This document shows positions 12,595-24,532 of a stretch of DNA of 64,000 nt, piece by piece. How positions within the stretch are numbered: position 1 is the stretch's first letter; the number at the start of each line of letters is the position of its first letter. The stretch is from the NCBI RefSeq assembly GCF_023091745.1, contig NC_068910.1, positions 49,835,272-49,899,271 on the forward strand. Direction: 5' to 3'. The translations under genes were made by a program, and so were the position numbers. The notes beneath the pieces were generated by a model, which had not been told where the DNA came from, did not search any database, and saw only the letters and a list, made by a program, of their open reading frames with translations. This DNA is from Budorcas taxicolor (taxonomy: Eukaryota; Chordata; Mammalia; Artiodactyla; Bovidae).

Positions 12595-13699
12595 AGAGAG
12601 TTCCAGAAAAACATCTATTTCTGCTTTATTGACTAGCCAAAGCCTTTGTGTGGATCACAATAAACTGTGCAAAATTCTGAAAGAGATGGGATACCAGACC
12701 ACCTGACCTGCCTCTTGAGAAACCTATATGCAGGTCAGGAAGCAACAGTTAGACCTGGACATGGAACAACAGACTGGTTCCAAATAGGAAAAGGAGTACA
12801 TCAAGGCTGTATATTGTCACCCTGCTTATTTAACTTATATGCAGAGTACATCATGAGAAACGCTGGACTGGAAGAAGCACAAGCTGGAATCAAGACTGCC
12901 GGGAGGAATATCAATAACCTCAGATATGCAGATGACACCACCCTTATGGCAGAAAGTGAAGAGGAACTAAAAAGCCTCTTGATGAAAGTGAAAGTGGAGA
13001 GTGAAAAAGTTGGCTTAAAGCTCAACATTCAGAAAACGAAGATCATGGCATCTGGTCCCATCACTTCATGGCAAATAGATGGGGAAACAGTGGAAACAGT
13101 GTCAGACTTTATTTTTTTGGGCTCCAAAATCACTGCAGATGGTGACTGCAGCCATGAAATTAAAAGACGCTTATTCCTTGGAAGGAAAGTTATAACAAAC
13201 CTAGATAGCATATTCAGAAACAGAGCTATTACTTTGCCAACAAAGTTCCGTCTAGTCAAGGCTATGGTTTTTCCAGTGGTCATGTGTGGATGTGAGAGTT
13301 GGACTGTGAAGAGAGCTGAGCACCGAAGAATTGATGCTTTTGAACTGTGGTGTTGGGGAAGACGCTTAAGAGTCCCTTGGACTGCGAGATCCAACCAGTC
13401 CATTCTGAAGGAGATCAGTCCTGGGTGTTCTTTGGAAGGACTAATATTAAAGCTGAAACTCCAATACTTTGGCTACCTCATGCAAAGAGTTGACTCATCA
13501 GAAAAGACTCTGATGCTGGGAGGGATTGGAGGCAGGAGGAGAAGGGGATGACAGAGGATGAGATGGCTGGATGGTATCACCGATGGACATGAGTTTGGGT
13601 GATCTCCGGGAGTTGGTGATGGACAGGGAGGCCTGGCATGTTGTAATTCATGGGGTTGCAAAGAGTCGGACACGACTGAGTGACTGAACTGAACTGATA
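12595..13699 (+). mobile_element. BovB LINE 3' fragment with RT domain
   Basis: This is a 5'-truncated BovB (RTE clade). The longest open frame, 12667-13551, covers the middle and end of ORF2: GVHQGCILSPCLFNLY, the YADD catalytic box, then SWTVKRAEHRRIDAFELW. A one-base deletion near 12634 creates a TAG and breaks the frame upstream. The 3' end carries the usual ACTGAACTGAACTG tail. It is a dead transposon remnant, not a host gene. Confidence 0.93.
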
Positions 13700-13828
13700 T
13701 TAAGTTTTCCTATATAACAACAACAATCAGTTGGAAAATTACAATTTTAAAGTAAGAACATACATAATGTTAACATACATATAATTCCTAGCAATGAGGT
13801 TAGCAAGAAATACATATGATCAACAATA

Positions 13829-14156
13829 AGTTTTAGTCGCTTGGTCGTGTCCGACTCTTTGGGACCCCATGGACTGTAGCCTACCAGGCTCCTTGGTCCA
13901 TGGGATTTTCCAGGCAAGCATACTGCAGTGGGTTGCCATTTCTTTCTCCAGGGGATCTTCCCAACCCAGGGATCGAACCCAGGTCTCCTGCATTGTAGGC
14001 AGATGCTTTACCGTCTGAGTCACCAAAGAAGCCCAGAAATACTGGAGTGGGTAGCCTATCCCTTCTCCAGGGGATCTTCCCAACCCAAGAATCGAACCAG
14101 AGTTGTCTCCTGCATTGCAGGCAGATTCTTTACCAACTGAGCTATCAGGGAAGCCC
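13829..14156 (-). mobile_element. Bov-tA dimeric SINE
   Basis: Antisense: BovB-derived tail (CTTGGTCGTGTCCGACTC) first, then two tRNA-like heads in tandem, each ending in ATCGAACC..CTCCTGCATTG. Confidence 0.9.
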
Positions 14157-14739
14157 ATAAGAAAAATCACAAAACTGAGACAGGAAATAGGATATCCATT
14201 TAAATAATGGTTTTAGAATGTGAAGTCCTAATATCTTAAACATATCAGTTCTTTTCAATTGGGATTTGTAGGTTTGATGCCATTTATGCACTAATGCAAT
14301 TTTTAAAGACAGACAAGAGGGAAATGAGTAATGAGGATAGTAAAATATATTATAGAGCTATAATTACAATGCCTTGGTACTTACACAAAAAAAGCTGAAT
14401 TTCACAAAAAAGAAAACTGTAGTCCCAAAATAGATACTACCTCACATAAGAATTTAATGTATAATAAAGGATCATTACAAAGTAATTGAGAAGGGAAGGA
14501 TTTTTATTCAATACTGGAACAATTGGAAAATAATCTGGAAATGCAATGCACTTCGATTTTTATGTGACAAGCATGTACCAAAATAAATTCAAGGTGAATT
14601 AATTACAGGTCATAGAAAAACAAATAAATGGTACTTTAATATTAAGTACCATCTTAATATTTAAGCACTTAAATATTAAGTACCATCTCTTCAAGCCACT
14701 GAAGAGAGAACACGTTTGGAAATCAGAAACATTAAAGAT

Positions 14740-16060
14740 GATCACAGGTGAAAGATCCCAAGAGTTCTTATGTATCAGAAAGGATGGACTGACTTTAGTG
14801 ATGCCACCCTACCCACAGGGACAGGGCCAATGCTGGGAGTCAGGTAGCGAGGTGCCTCAACCAGTCAATGCCAAGAAGCTCAGTGGCTACCATGATAGAA
14901 GCTTCTTGCTCCTGTGCAGTCCCACTGGACTGAGCACGTTTCTCCACCTCAGGTCCTCAGGTTGCTGCAGTGGTGGGAGAGACACAATGGTAGTGCCCCG
15001 GCCCTTACTCACTCTCATGAGAAGTGACACACAGCACTTCCACCCACCCAACCAACCCAAAGGGTCTTGGGGTGGACTGTCCCCAAAGCAGACTTCAACT
15101 TGGGTTGGACTCTACCTAAAGCAGAGCCTGGGGGAAGGCTTTGGGCTGACCGGGGGAGGGGAGCCTGGGACATACTGGAGGAGGCGGGAGAAACGAGGCA
15201 GTAAAAGAGGGTGAATGAGCGGGTCACTGCTGTGGGCAACCTGGCCTCAGCCCTGCTGGGCACCTCTGGGGAGAACAGGCAGAGGATGTCCATGGGTTGG
15301 CCCACCAGGGGGACAGGGAACTGTGGTATGTATCTACCCATCGCCCCCATCAGTGGTTCAGGGCTGCTCCCAGGAGCACTAACCTCCCAGCACTTCCGGG
15401 CCAACCATGCCCCTTGCAGCCAGGGAAAGCCCTCCAACGGAGCTGCAGTGCATTGCAGGAAAAGCGTCAGGACAGGGGCTGAGGCGGGGCCATGCAACCG
15501 TCTCATCCTCTGTGGGGCCTCACAGCATCTGCTAAAGAAGGGAAGATGTGGGTACCTGGAGAACACCAACTGTCTCTGCCACAGATGTAAAGACCCAAGC
15601 TCCAGAGGATTCTTCAGCCAATCTGACACCTACAGAGCATCTAAATGAAACTGAACGACCAGCTTCATCCAGTCCACTCCTGGAAAGACACTTCTAAAAC
15701 CAAGGCTATTATTGCTGGGAGATCTGCTCCCCCAATCAGCCCTGAGGTGCAAAGATGCTCCCTGAAGATGCCCTGGACTAGCTTCTGGGTGTGGAGATGG
15801 CTGTTAGGAAAAATGCCCCACCAGTTCCTGGGCATTCTAAGCCTGTTTGCATGTAGTATGTGGTCTCTGAGGGTGACCAGTAGGACTAGCTTACAAACCA
15901 CTGAACACAGGTTCCAAAGAAAACCAGCAAGGGAAGCCTGCATGTCTCCCTGGAGGCCCTGGGAGGTGCTGCCATGAAGGTGATGCCTCTGTAGAGACCA
16001 AGAGACAAGTGGAAACCTGTCAGGCGTGAGGACAGACAGAGTGGACGCCACTTACGGCAG
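14740..16060. other. Repeat-free, moderately GC-rich block of unknown nature
   Basis: About 1.3 kb without recognised repeats. Several open frames occur on both strands (158, 145 and 110 aa forward, 204 aa reverse), but none looks like a known family, has clear splice sites or extends over the block. It could be unique intronic sequence, an old retroposon or an unrecognised exon. Confidence 0.3.
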
Positions 16061-16140
16061 CTTTTTGCTCTTGGTGGTGCGTTAGGTTAATAATTCATAC
16101 AGAAGGGAAATACCAAGTTACCTTCCAAATTACTTAATGT

Positions 16141-16462
16141 GAGACTTCCCTGGTGGTCTAGTGATTAAGAATCTGCCTGCCAATGCAGGAGACAGGGGTT
16201 TGATCCCTGGTCTGGGAAGACCCCACATGCTGTAGGACAAGTGACCCCACGTGCCACGACAACTGAGCCCGAGCTCTCGAGCCCTCGAGCCGCAGCTACT
16301 GAGTCCGCGGGTCCCAGAGCCCATGCCCCGCACAAGAGAAGCCGCTGCAGTGAGAGGCCCTCGCTCCACAGCTAGAGTAGCCTGGCTCACTGCAATGAGA
16401 GCAGGCCCCCGCTCAGCGAAGACCCAGCGCAGCCACCATAATAAATTTGAAAATACATAAAG
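16141..16462 (+). mobile_element. CHR-type SINE, full-length
   Basis: Complete long copy: GACTTCCCTGGTGGTCTAGT head and a long GC-rich body with AGCCGCAGCTACTGAG and GAGAAGCCGCTGCAGTGAG. It ends in AATAAATTTGAAAATAC. Confidence 0.88.
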
Positions 16463-16499
16463 CCAACTTCTAAAATAAATTAATTGATTAATGCCCAAA

Positions 16500-18650
16500 A
16501 CTTTCATTAATACAAGATTTCACTCTAGCCACCAGAGGTTTGTTTTTGTGACTTTTTTCACGTGTGTGTTTGGGTGGCCTCATGTTCTCTGCCCTCCTCT
16601 GCTGCAAAGTGCAGTTTCCATACTTCTCGATGCAAAATTACCTAGAGACCATTTAACCAGCACCACGCCTGCTCTCTCCTCAGAGAATTTTTTGAGCTTC
16701 CCTGTCCAAAACCACAGAGCGGAAAGTGAATCGTTGGTGCTCTTCGAAACTGAAGGCAGATCAGCAAGCTCACGTGATATGGGATGACAGCTTCAATCTC
16801 AAAACCATCCCCAGTTTTCTCAAACTATTATCACTTTCCTCCAACATACAGAAGACCAAAAAACGTGTGTTTAATTAGGCAAAATGTTGCCAGATCCTGG
16901 CAGATTCTGACCTTCTCCAATGGGTCAGAAGTGGCAGGCACAAGAGATGGGTTAACTCAGAACCTCCGAATGAACACTAGTGAAATGTCCTGAAGAGGGA
17001 AAAATGGACACCGCAAGATGCGAGAGCTTCTCAGAAATTGGTTCAGGAGGGCTTTGGTTAGTTAGAAAAAGTGGGGTGATGGATGTGGCTGGACACAGTC
17101 TGCCCTAAAGCTCTTCTGCTCCTCCCATGGATGCATATGGTCCTCTCCTGGGACAGCGGCACCCTCAACTTCCTCCATTCTCCAACCCCCACAACCAAGA
17201 GTCAGCTCCTTCTCCCAATCCTTTCCTTCACCGTCCACATTTGGTCAATCTCCAAGTCCTAGGGACTCCACTTCCTAAATGTCTCAAATCTGATGCTTCC
17301 TCTCCACTCCTTTAACTCCTTGCTACCTACATGTACCTTCTCCCCCGCCCCATTACATGGGACCTGAGCCATCTGTCTCTCACCTTTCTTCCTTCCCATC
17401 CCCTCCCACACCCCTGGACAAAGTAATGTCTCTGAATCATAAAGTGGGTCGTCCCTCTCCTGCCTCAACTGAACAACTCCGGTGGGTTTCCACCTGTTTC
17501 TCGAATTCTGGGGAATCCACAGATATACTCGAGGGGGTTCACAATTTTCCAAAAGTATTTTTTATTTAACTTTGTGCTTTCACTTGAATGATTCTCTTTT
17601 TAAAGATTATTACTAGAAAATCAACAGAAACATATTCTGGGTCATCTGAATGAGGATGTTATGACCAATTGCTATCACATAATTCCACTCTGTGTACTCT
17701 TGCATTTATGATGTAGCTGGTCACAAGAAATAGAATTATTATTTTAATATTATTTTAATTGTCACAGGCTAGTGAGAAAACAACCAATCAGACTTAAATC
17801 AGACAAAGGAAACTGAGAAGTGAGCCATCACATGCCCTGTGTGGCACGGCACACAGCATCCCCAACTCATAAGAACCTGAAAAATCACCCAGAAACAGTG
17901 ATTTAGTTTTAGCAAGAATGACTTCATCCATCACATTAAATTCATGGAGTTAATCTGAATTTATTCAATTTGTAGCTGTGTTGATATTTTATTCATACAT
18001 TTGTTTTGGTTTGATGGTCATAAGGAAGCTCTAAATATGAAAAGTTTAGACATATTTAAGGCTACCACATATTTGAATTGCACTGTAATAAAAATAATTT
18101 TAGCCACCACTAGACGCTCTAGCATTTTTTCTCCTTTAAATAAATTCACATATTACTCGCATTTGAGAAACTCAGGCCCTCAGAATGAGGCTTTAAGTTA
18201 CAAAACACAGCATATGTGGGAGAGACAGTGACATTCTCTGACCTTCCCATCCACACACCCCTCATCATTTCCCACCCCTCTCACCACTGGTTCTGGCCAA
18301 TGGGCTGCAACACAAGCAGCAAAGCATCAGCTCCAGGCTGAAGCACGGGAGAGCCAGAGAGCAAGCCTCCCGTGATCTCATCCAGTACTGGTGACCACAC
18401 AGGGGACAATGTTTCCAAATGGCGTGGCAGCAAGAGGGGATGCTCTGTCAACTCGGCCTTCTAGTGGCCTACGAAGAACACACAGTGCAAGTGAGAAGTA
18501 ACCGTTGCTGGGTGAAGCTACTAGGGGATGAATTTGATTTGTTACTGCAGCTGAGCTTAGCTTATCCTGACTTCACGAATGGCCATCTACCTCCCTGAAC
18601 AAGCCCTTCCCATCATGCTCCAGGCTGCAAACAACTTTTAGTTCAATGAC
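16500..18650. other. Unannotated stretch
   Basis: No exon, CpG island or clear young repeat was seen. AT-rich parts at 17540-18200 probably hold old diverged repeats. Open frames are short and unsupported. Confidence 0.4.
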
Positions 18651-18654
18651 CTGA

Positions 18655-18860
18655 ACACACCAAACTGCTTCTTGGCACCTTACCTTTGCTCATACTGTTA
18701 CTGAATCCTAGAATGCCATTCCCCACACTCCTCATCCTGCCATTGTGATTCATCCTTCAAAAGCTAGTTCAGATATAATTACCACCAGGACATTTTCCTC
18801 CCTTTTCCAACCTTCGTTCCCCCGTCACCATTACCCATGAACTCTATAGAATGCTTTCTT
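18655..18860 (+). repeat. L2 LINE fragment
   Basis: Old LINE2 3' region (CTTTGCTCATACTGTTACTG, then GAATGCCATTCCCCAC). Confidence 0.6.
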
Positions 18861-19236
18861 GCCATGTGATAATTACGTTTACATGCCTGTCCCCACCCTA
18901 CCCCCAAACACACTGTTGCAAGATCAGCGGCTTATTCATCTACACACTGTCAAGACCACCACGCAGAAGTAGGCAGCATTTGGCAATTCGGCCAGGAAAA
19001 GCTTCCTCCAGAGGACTTGTCCTAAGGTACTGCACGGAAGCTGAGTTGAGATCCATCATCCCCCAGAGAAAACACTTTACTGAAGAGCAAAAGCTCCAGG
19101 AAGTCCCAGCTGTCTCTGCCCCAGTTCCAGACCAGACACGAGGGGTTCTGAGAAGCCCGAACCATCCTCATCATCTCCCCAACCTCAGTGCTCTTCAGCC
19201 CCGACTAAGGACTCAGACTTTACCTGGCAGGCCTTA

Positions 19237-19580
19237 GCCTAGAGTTTGGTACTCAAAGTGTGGTCCACACTTAAGAACTAAGGAATGGGATTTCCCTGGT
19301 GGCCCAGTGGCTAAGACTCTGAGCTCCCAGTGCAGGGGCCCAGGTTCAATTCCTGGTCAGGGAACTAGATCCCACATGCCACAGTGAAGATCAAAGATCC
19401 TGTGTGCCATAACCCAGGGAAGCCAAATAAATAAATAAATAAATAAATAAAATTTTTAAATAAGAAGAACTGAGTAGCTAGTGAGAAAAGTGGAACCAGA
19501 TCCCAGACACCTGGGTCAAAACCCACATTTTAGCAAGATCGCAGGTGATTCATATACTTTCAACATTTGAGAGGCACTGA
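19237..19580. mobile_element. MER5-like MITE split by a CHR SINE
   Basis: Left end TACTCAAAGTGTGGTCC and right end ATTTGAGAGGCACTG are those of a MER5-type hAT element. The CHR copy at 19288-19462 lies between them. Confidence 0.6.
19288..19462 (+). mobile_element. CHR-type SINE with (AAAT)n tail
   Basis: Head GGGATTTCCCTGGTGGCCC, body GGGAACTAGATCCCACATG, and an (AAAT)n microsatellite tail at about 19424-19452. Confidence 0.9.
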
Positions 19581-19581
19581 C

Positions 19582-20899
19582 CCAAGGCAATGCCAAAGAA
19601 TGCTCAAACTACTGCACAACTGCACTCATCTCACACACTAGTAAAGTCATGCTCAAAATTCTCCAAGCCAGGCTTCAGCAATATGTGAACTGTGAACTTC
19701 CTGATGTTCAAGCTGGTTTGAGAAAAGGCAGAAGAACCAGAGATCAAATTGCCAACATCCCCTGGGTCATGGAAAAAGCAAGAGAGTTCCAGAAAAACAT
19801 CTATTTCTGCTTTATTGACTAGCCAAAGCCTTTGACTGTGTGGATCACAATAAACTGTGGAAAATTCTGAGAGAGATAGGAATACCAGACCACCTGACCT
19901 GCCTTTTGAGAAATCTGTATGCAGGTCAAGAAGCAACAGTTAGAACTGGACATGGAACAACAGACTGGTTCCAAATAGGAAAAGGAGTACGTCAAGGCTG
20001 TATATTGTCACCCTGCTTATTTAACTTACATGCAGAGTACATCATGAGAAACGCTGGACTGGAAGAAGCACAAGCTGGAATCAAGATTGCCAGGAGAAAT
20101 ATCAATAACCTCAGATATGCAGATGACACCACCCTTATGGCAAAGTGAAGAGGAGCTAAAAAGCCTCTTGATGAAAGTGAAAGAGGAGAGTGAAAAAGTT
20201 GGCTTAAAGCTCAACATTCAGAAAACGAAGATCATGGCATCTGGTCCCATCACTTCATGGGAAATAGATGGGGAAACAGTGGAAACAGTGTCAGACTTTA
20301 TTTTTTTGGGCTCCAAAATCACTGCAGATGGTGACTGCAGCCATGAAATTAAAAGACGCTTACTCCTTGGAAGAAAAGTTATGACCAACCTAGATAGCAT
20401 ATTCAAAAGCAGAGACATTACTTTGCCGACTAAGGTCCATCTAGTCAAGGCTATGGTTTTTCCAGTAGTCATGTATGGATGTGAGAGTTGGACTGTGAAG
20501 AAGGCTGAGCGCCGAAGAACTGATGCTTTTGAACTGTGGTGTTGGAGAAGACTCTTGAGAGTCCCTTGGACTGCAAGGAGAGCCAACCAGTCCATTCTGA
20601 AGGAGATCAGCCCTCGGATTTCTTTGGAAGGAATGATGCTGAAGCTGAAACTCCAGTACTTTGGCCACCTCATGCGAAGAGTTGACTCATTGGAAAAGAC
20701 TCTGATGCTGGGAGGGATTGGAGGCAGGAGGAGAAGGGAACGACAGAGGATGAGATGGCTGGATGGCATCACGGACTCGATGGACGTGAGTCTGGGTGAA
20801 CTCTGGGAGTTGGTGATGGACAGGGTGGCCTGGTATGCTGCGATTCACGGGGTCGCAAAGAGTCAGACACGATTGAGCAACTGAACTGAACTGAACTGA
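19582..20899 (+). mobile_element. BovB LINE 3' fragment with RT domain
   Basis: This fragment starts further upstream than the 12595 copy, in the MLKILQARLQ region. It has the YADD box and runs to the standard BovB 3' end (GAACTGAACTGAACTGA). Two open frames, 19840-20148 and 20087-20884, overlap because of a small deletion after the YADD motif. It shares the one-base deletion in the FIDYAK codons with the 12595 copy. It has no intact endonuclease. Confidence 0.93.
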
Positions 20900-21049
20900 C
20901 CCAAGGTACCCAAACAGAATCACTCCATCCTGATAGGTAACTTTAATAACTATACTTTTATGCACTGATGTATGCAATTATATTGCAATAAAACTGAAAG
21001 ATGAAAAAGAATTCATAAAAAACACAACACTTTCTCATCATAATAATAT

Positions 21050-21235
21050 ATGTGAAGTGTTTTATATCACTGAATTCTCAGAACAATTCACTCACATCCA
21101 TCTTACTGATGAGGAAACTGAGGTTCAGAGTGGTTGAGTACTTTGCCCATCATCACACAGCTCTGAAGAGTCAGAGTCAGGGTTTGAAGGCAATTCTCCT
21201 GGACTCAAGAATTGTAATCCCCATCACCACACACT
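21050..21235 (+). repeat. MIR SINE
   Basis: Well preserved MIR: GATGAGGAAACTGAGGTTCA, ACTTTGCCCATCATCACACA and AGGGTTTGAA. Confidence 0.85.
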
Positions 21236-22049
21236 TGATGGCACCCTGCCATTCAGGAACAGCCTTCCAGATCTTCCAGCCTTCCAGAGATCTCATTTCC
21301 CTTCACCCAGTCATACCCATTACTTCCGACACCACTATGCCTCTACATATACCACTCTCCCCAAGACACTGCCAGCTCTCACTGGGCAATGATTTTATGG
21401 GCTTGGCCAATAATTGTTGATGAATCAATAAAAATATTTCCTCCTTGATCATCAGACAATCCTCTGAGGATGGCTGGACAATTATTATTAAGCTAAGAAG
21501 GGTGAAGACACCGAGGTTCCCAGAGAAGTCCAATGCCTTGCACCAGGTCACCAGGAAGTCTCAGACCTCTGGGAATGGACCTGAATTCCCTGACTCCCAG
21601 GACAGATGTCTGCTTCCCCATATTTCCACTCTCCCTGTATTTCCCTCTTCTGACCTACATTACCAGGAAGTTAAAAACATCCTTCCCAAAGAACTCCCCC
21701 ACATATGCATCTTCAAAAGGGGCTCTGTGTTACCGCCAGATGGGCCAGATTTAGACATTCACAGGAGGCCACCACAGAAAAACCTGGGAAACTCTGGGTA
21801 CCAGATACAACAGCCCCGTGGATGCGAGGAAAGGAAATATCATCAGGCAAGAGCCTTCAACTAGTAAAGCCTATCCAAGCGCCTCACAAGGAACCCAAAT
21901 CCAGGCAGAGGCCCCTGGAAAGCCAGGCTGGTGGAGACCCATCACCCTCCCCGGTCAGGCACCAGCCGGTCCCTGGAGTCTGTGGTATTGTGATTCCACT
22001 GGTCAAGACAGCCCTTCCTTTCCCATTATTGTCTTCAGAATGAAGCTAA

Positions 22050-22226
22050 GGGGACTTCCCTGGTGGTCCAGTGGTTGAGATTTTGCCTTCCAATGCACAG
22101 AGTGTGGGTTCGATCCCTGTTCAGGAAGCTAAGCGCCTATAAGCCTCACAGCCCAAAAACCAAAACAGAAAATAGAAGCGATATTGCAATAAATTCAATA
22201 AAAACGTTAAAAAGCGTGCACATCAC
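22050..22226 (+). mobile_element. CHR-type SINE with CAATAAATTCAATAAAAAC tail
   Basis: Head GGACTTCCCTGGTGGTCCAG. It ends in a distinctive tail (GATATTGCAATAAATTC) shared with the copies at 30579 and 57738. Confidence 0.88.
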
Positions 22227-22229
22227 CAA

Positions 22230-23900
22230 ATTTTTTTAAAAAGAAAGAAGCTAAGACATTTACCCAGCTCCACATGTAACCAGAGAAAAGCAGCACACCT
22301 GCCTGAAATATTCAGATATTTAGGAAAACATGGGAGGGACATTTCCCTCGAATTGGTTAAAAGAGGGTTGAGGGAAGACAAGAGTGAGATCTTGTGGACA
22401 ATGAATCAATGCTCCATTTTGTTTTGCATTATGCCAAAGCACCATGCCACACTTTGGGCACCCACCAAAGGCACCCAGATGAGGTGATTAATGGGCTCTG
22501 ACTCCCTGTTGGTTAAACTAGTGCTTGGGCACAGAGCTCCATCCGTCAGGAGGCATTTTGTGAAAATTCTCCCCAAGGCACTCTGCAGGCTAGCACAGCC
22601 TGCCCAGAGCTCATGATACAGTCGTACTCAAGAAATGTTTGGCTCGGTTCCCTAGCATCAGATCCTGAGGCAGGAATTTCTTAGGAAAGTGTTTCATTAG
22701 CAAGTATTCCTAGGAAAAATACTGGTAGGGGAGTGAAGACGTGAGGCCAGAAAGAGAAGCAAGAGCAGCAATGATGCCTGGAGGTCAATGCAATGCCACT
22801 CTACAGTGGATTTCTACAGATTCCAGAAGCCCCAGCAAAGAGGGTCTTCCTCCAACAAAGAGGAGGGGTAGGCAGCTGGAAATGAGAACACCTGGGGCCC
22901 CAGTGTGCAGAAAGGGCTCTGAGGTCGCACTGAGTGACAGTGGAGAGTCCTTGACAGTCCAGGGTTCAGTATCCCTTTCTCCAAGGTTCGCCCAAAGCAT
23001 GGCCATGATACCGCTGATTCAGTTATTCTGCAGCCTCACAGGGTTCTCATATTTCTTTTGGCTCACCCAAAAAGGACCTGGCTCAAAGACCTTTCAAACC
23101 TTCATGGAATGAGTTACAGAGCCTCTTTCAGAATTGTTTCCTGACTCTCTTCTTTCTCCCATGAAGCATTTTCTATCATTACCCAAAGCAATCCAAATAT
23201 TAAGCTGAAATGTTTTCCTGAAGTTGGGCTGCCTGGCAAACCCAACAGCCTTTTTTTTTTTTTGGTTTTTTGATTGCTAGTGCCCCTGCTTCTTGCCACC
23301 TTGCCCCTTAAGGATAAGCACAATGCTTGGCTACTATTCTAAATGCCTCATTCGTTGTGTTAGTGATTGTTAGCTCAACACTAGCTTGCAGATCACCACA
23401 TAAGCAGTAAATGGACTAAGTTCACGGCGATCACCTAATGCCAAGACGATCGACAAGGAAGGACCCAGCTTCAACTTGACAGCTGTCATCTTGGACAAGA
23501 CAGAAAGTAAAGGAGATGGAGTCCACAGTGGGGGGCAGTGGTGGGGGATGGAAAGATGACGAACTGTTGACAATGAATAACAACTGAGTTCTCGCCACAA
23601 CTTCTCCTCACCCTCCCCTCTCCCAGCAGGCAGATACCCCGAAAAGGTGTCTCCAGACACCTCTGTCCAGCCCTATACAGCCTTCTCCCATCTCACAACA
23701 CCTTGCCCCCAGAGTCAGACAAGGGAAGGCTGTGGAAACGCGGTCCTACATTTGAAATTATTGATGGGATATTTCACGAATTCATTTCCCCCCTTTTTTT
23801 TTTCTGTTCATGCCCCCAAATGCTTTGCCTGGAGCCTTTTCTCCTGTGGTCTTTAGTTCTTCTGTGTGTTTCTTTACTTCTAAGGAGAACTGTCTTTCCT
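22230..23900. other. Unannotated stretch
   Basis: No supported gene. A T-run at 23253-23276 may be the tail of a diverged antisense SINE. Other sequence looks unique or too old to name. Confidence 0.35.
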
Positions 23901-23904
23901 TTAA

Positions 23905-24095
23905 CCGGGTCACAGAGCTGCAGAAAACCTGGGTTCAAATACCAGCTTGGCTGCTATCAAGCCATATGACCTTGGGAACCTCCGTTTGCTCGTCCGACAA
24001 ATGGGAATAAATCCACCTTCCTTATAGGTCTGTGGAGACGATGAAATGAGGTCAACTCTAGGTAAAGCACCTGCTACGTCGAGATGCTCAATACA
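23905..24095 (+). repeat. MIR SINE bordering the CpG island
   Basis: MIR landmarks GGTTCAAATACCAGCTTGGC, TATGACCTTGGG and AAATGGGAATAA are present. Confidence 0.8.
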
Positions 24096-24246
24096 GGCCT
24101 GATTGCTCCCTCGCGGCTCCCCTCTCCTGCAGCCCCACCGCACCTCGCAGGATGTCCCTGCGTTTCCCAGGTCGGCCCCTCTGGACAGCGAGGGACAGGA
24201 ACCCAGCTCGGGACAGTGTTAACCCCGAGGAGGCGAGTTTCAGCTG

Positions 24247-24312
24247 ATGTGGACACACACAAGCACACACGCGCGCGCGCGCATATACACGCGCGTACAA
24301 GCACTGCGCGCT
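24247..24312. repeat. Alternating CA/CG/TA purine-pyrimidine tract
   Basis: The tract begins with (CA)n, passes through (CG)n, then CATATACACG and CGCGTAC, giving about 60 bp of nearly strict purine-pyrimidine alternation. That composition favours Z-DNA. It lies about 140-200 nt inside the putative first intron of the CpG-island gene. Confidence 0.7.
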
Positions 24313-24450
24313 TGCTCCGGGCACCCCCGCGGGACCCGCACTGAGGCCCCGCCGCGCGCGGAGCGGGGTCTCCAGTCCCGGAGACAGAAGGGCTCCCCCT
24401 ATCCCGGCGGCGGCCCCGACCCGGTGGGCGCCCGAGCGCACAGCACTTAC

Positions 24451-24532
24451 CCGGGGCGGGCCGAGTGGGGCAGCCGGGGGCGGGCCGGGCGGGGGGCGGC
24501 GGCGGGCGCGGGGCGGGCGCGGCGGCGGGCAT
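24451..24532 (-). CDS. Putative first coding exon in CpG island, probable DCLK3
   Basis: On the minus strand an ATG at 24532 begins a 27-codon Pro/Ala-rich stretch (MPAAAPAPRPPPPPARPAP...). One base remains before a perfect donor, GG|GTAAGTG, at 24450. The start is inside a CpG island, as expected for exon 1. The frame is also open upstream to 24925, so the true start could be earlier or the exon could be partly untranslated. The identity is inferred: in human, DCLK3 (a doublecortin-like Ser/Thr kinase) sits next to TRANK1, downstream of its 3' end and in the same orientation. No doublecortin or kinase sequence occurs in the window, so the next exon would be in the unseen left flank. A non-coding transcript from the island is the main alternative. 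Confidence 0.45.

Noticed and set aside
12667..13551. 294-aa open frame with reverse-transcriptase motifs as a host gene
   Set aside because: It is part of a 5'-truncated BovB LINE with the usual 3' end and a disabling upstream deletion.
14738..15214. 158-aa forward frame as a gene
   Set aside because: No known domain, no clear splice sites, and a longer frame on the opposite strand nearby. Kept only as an unexplained block.
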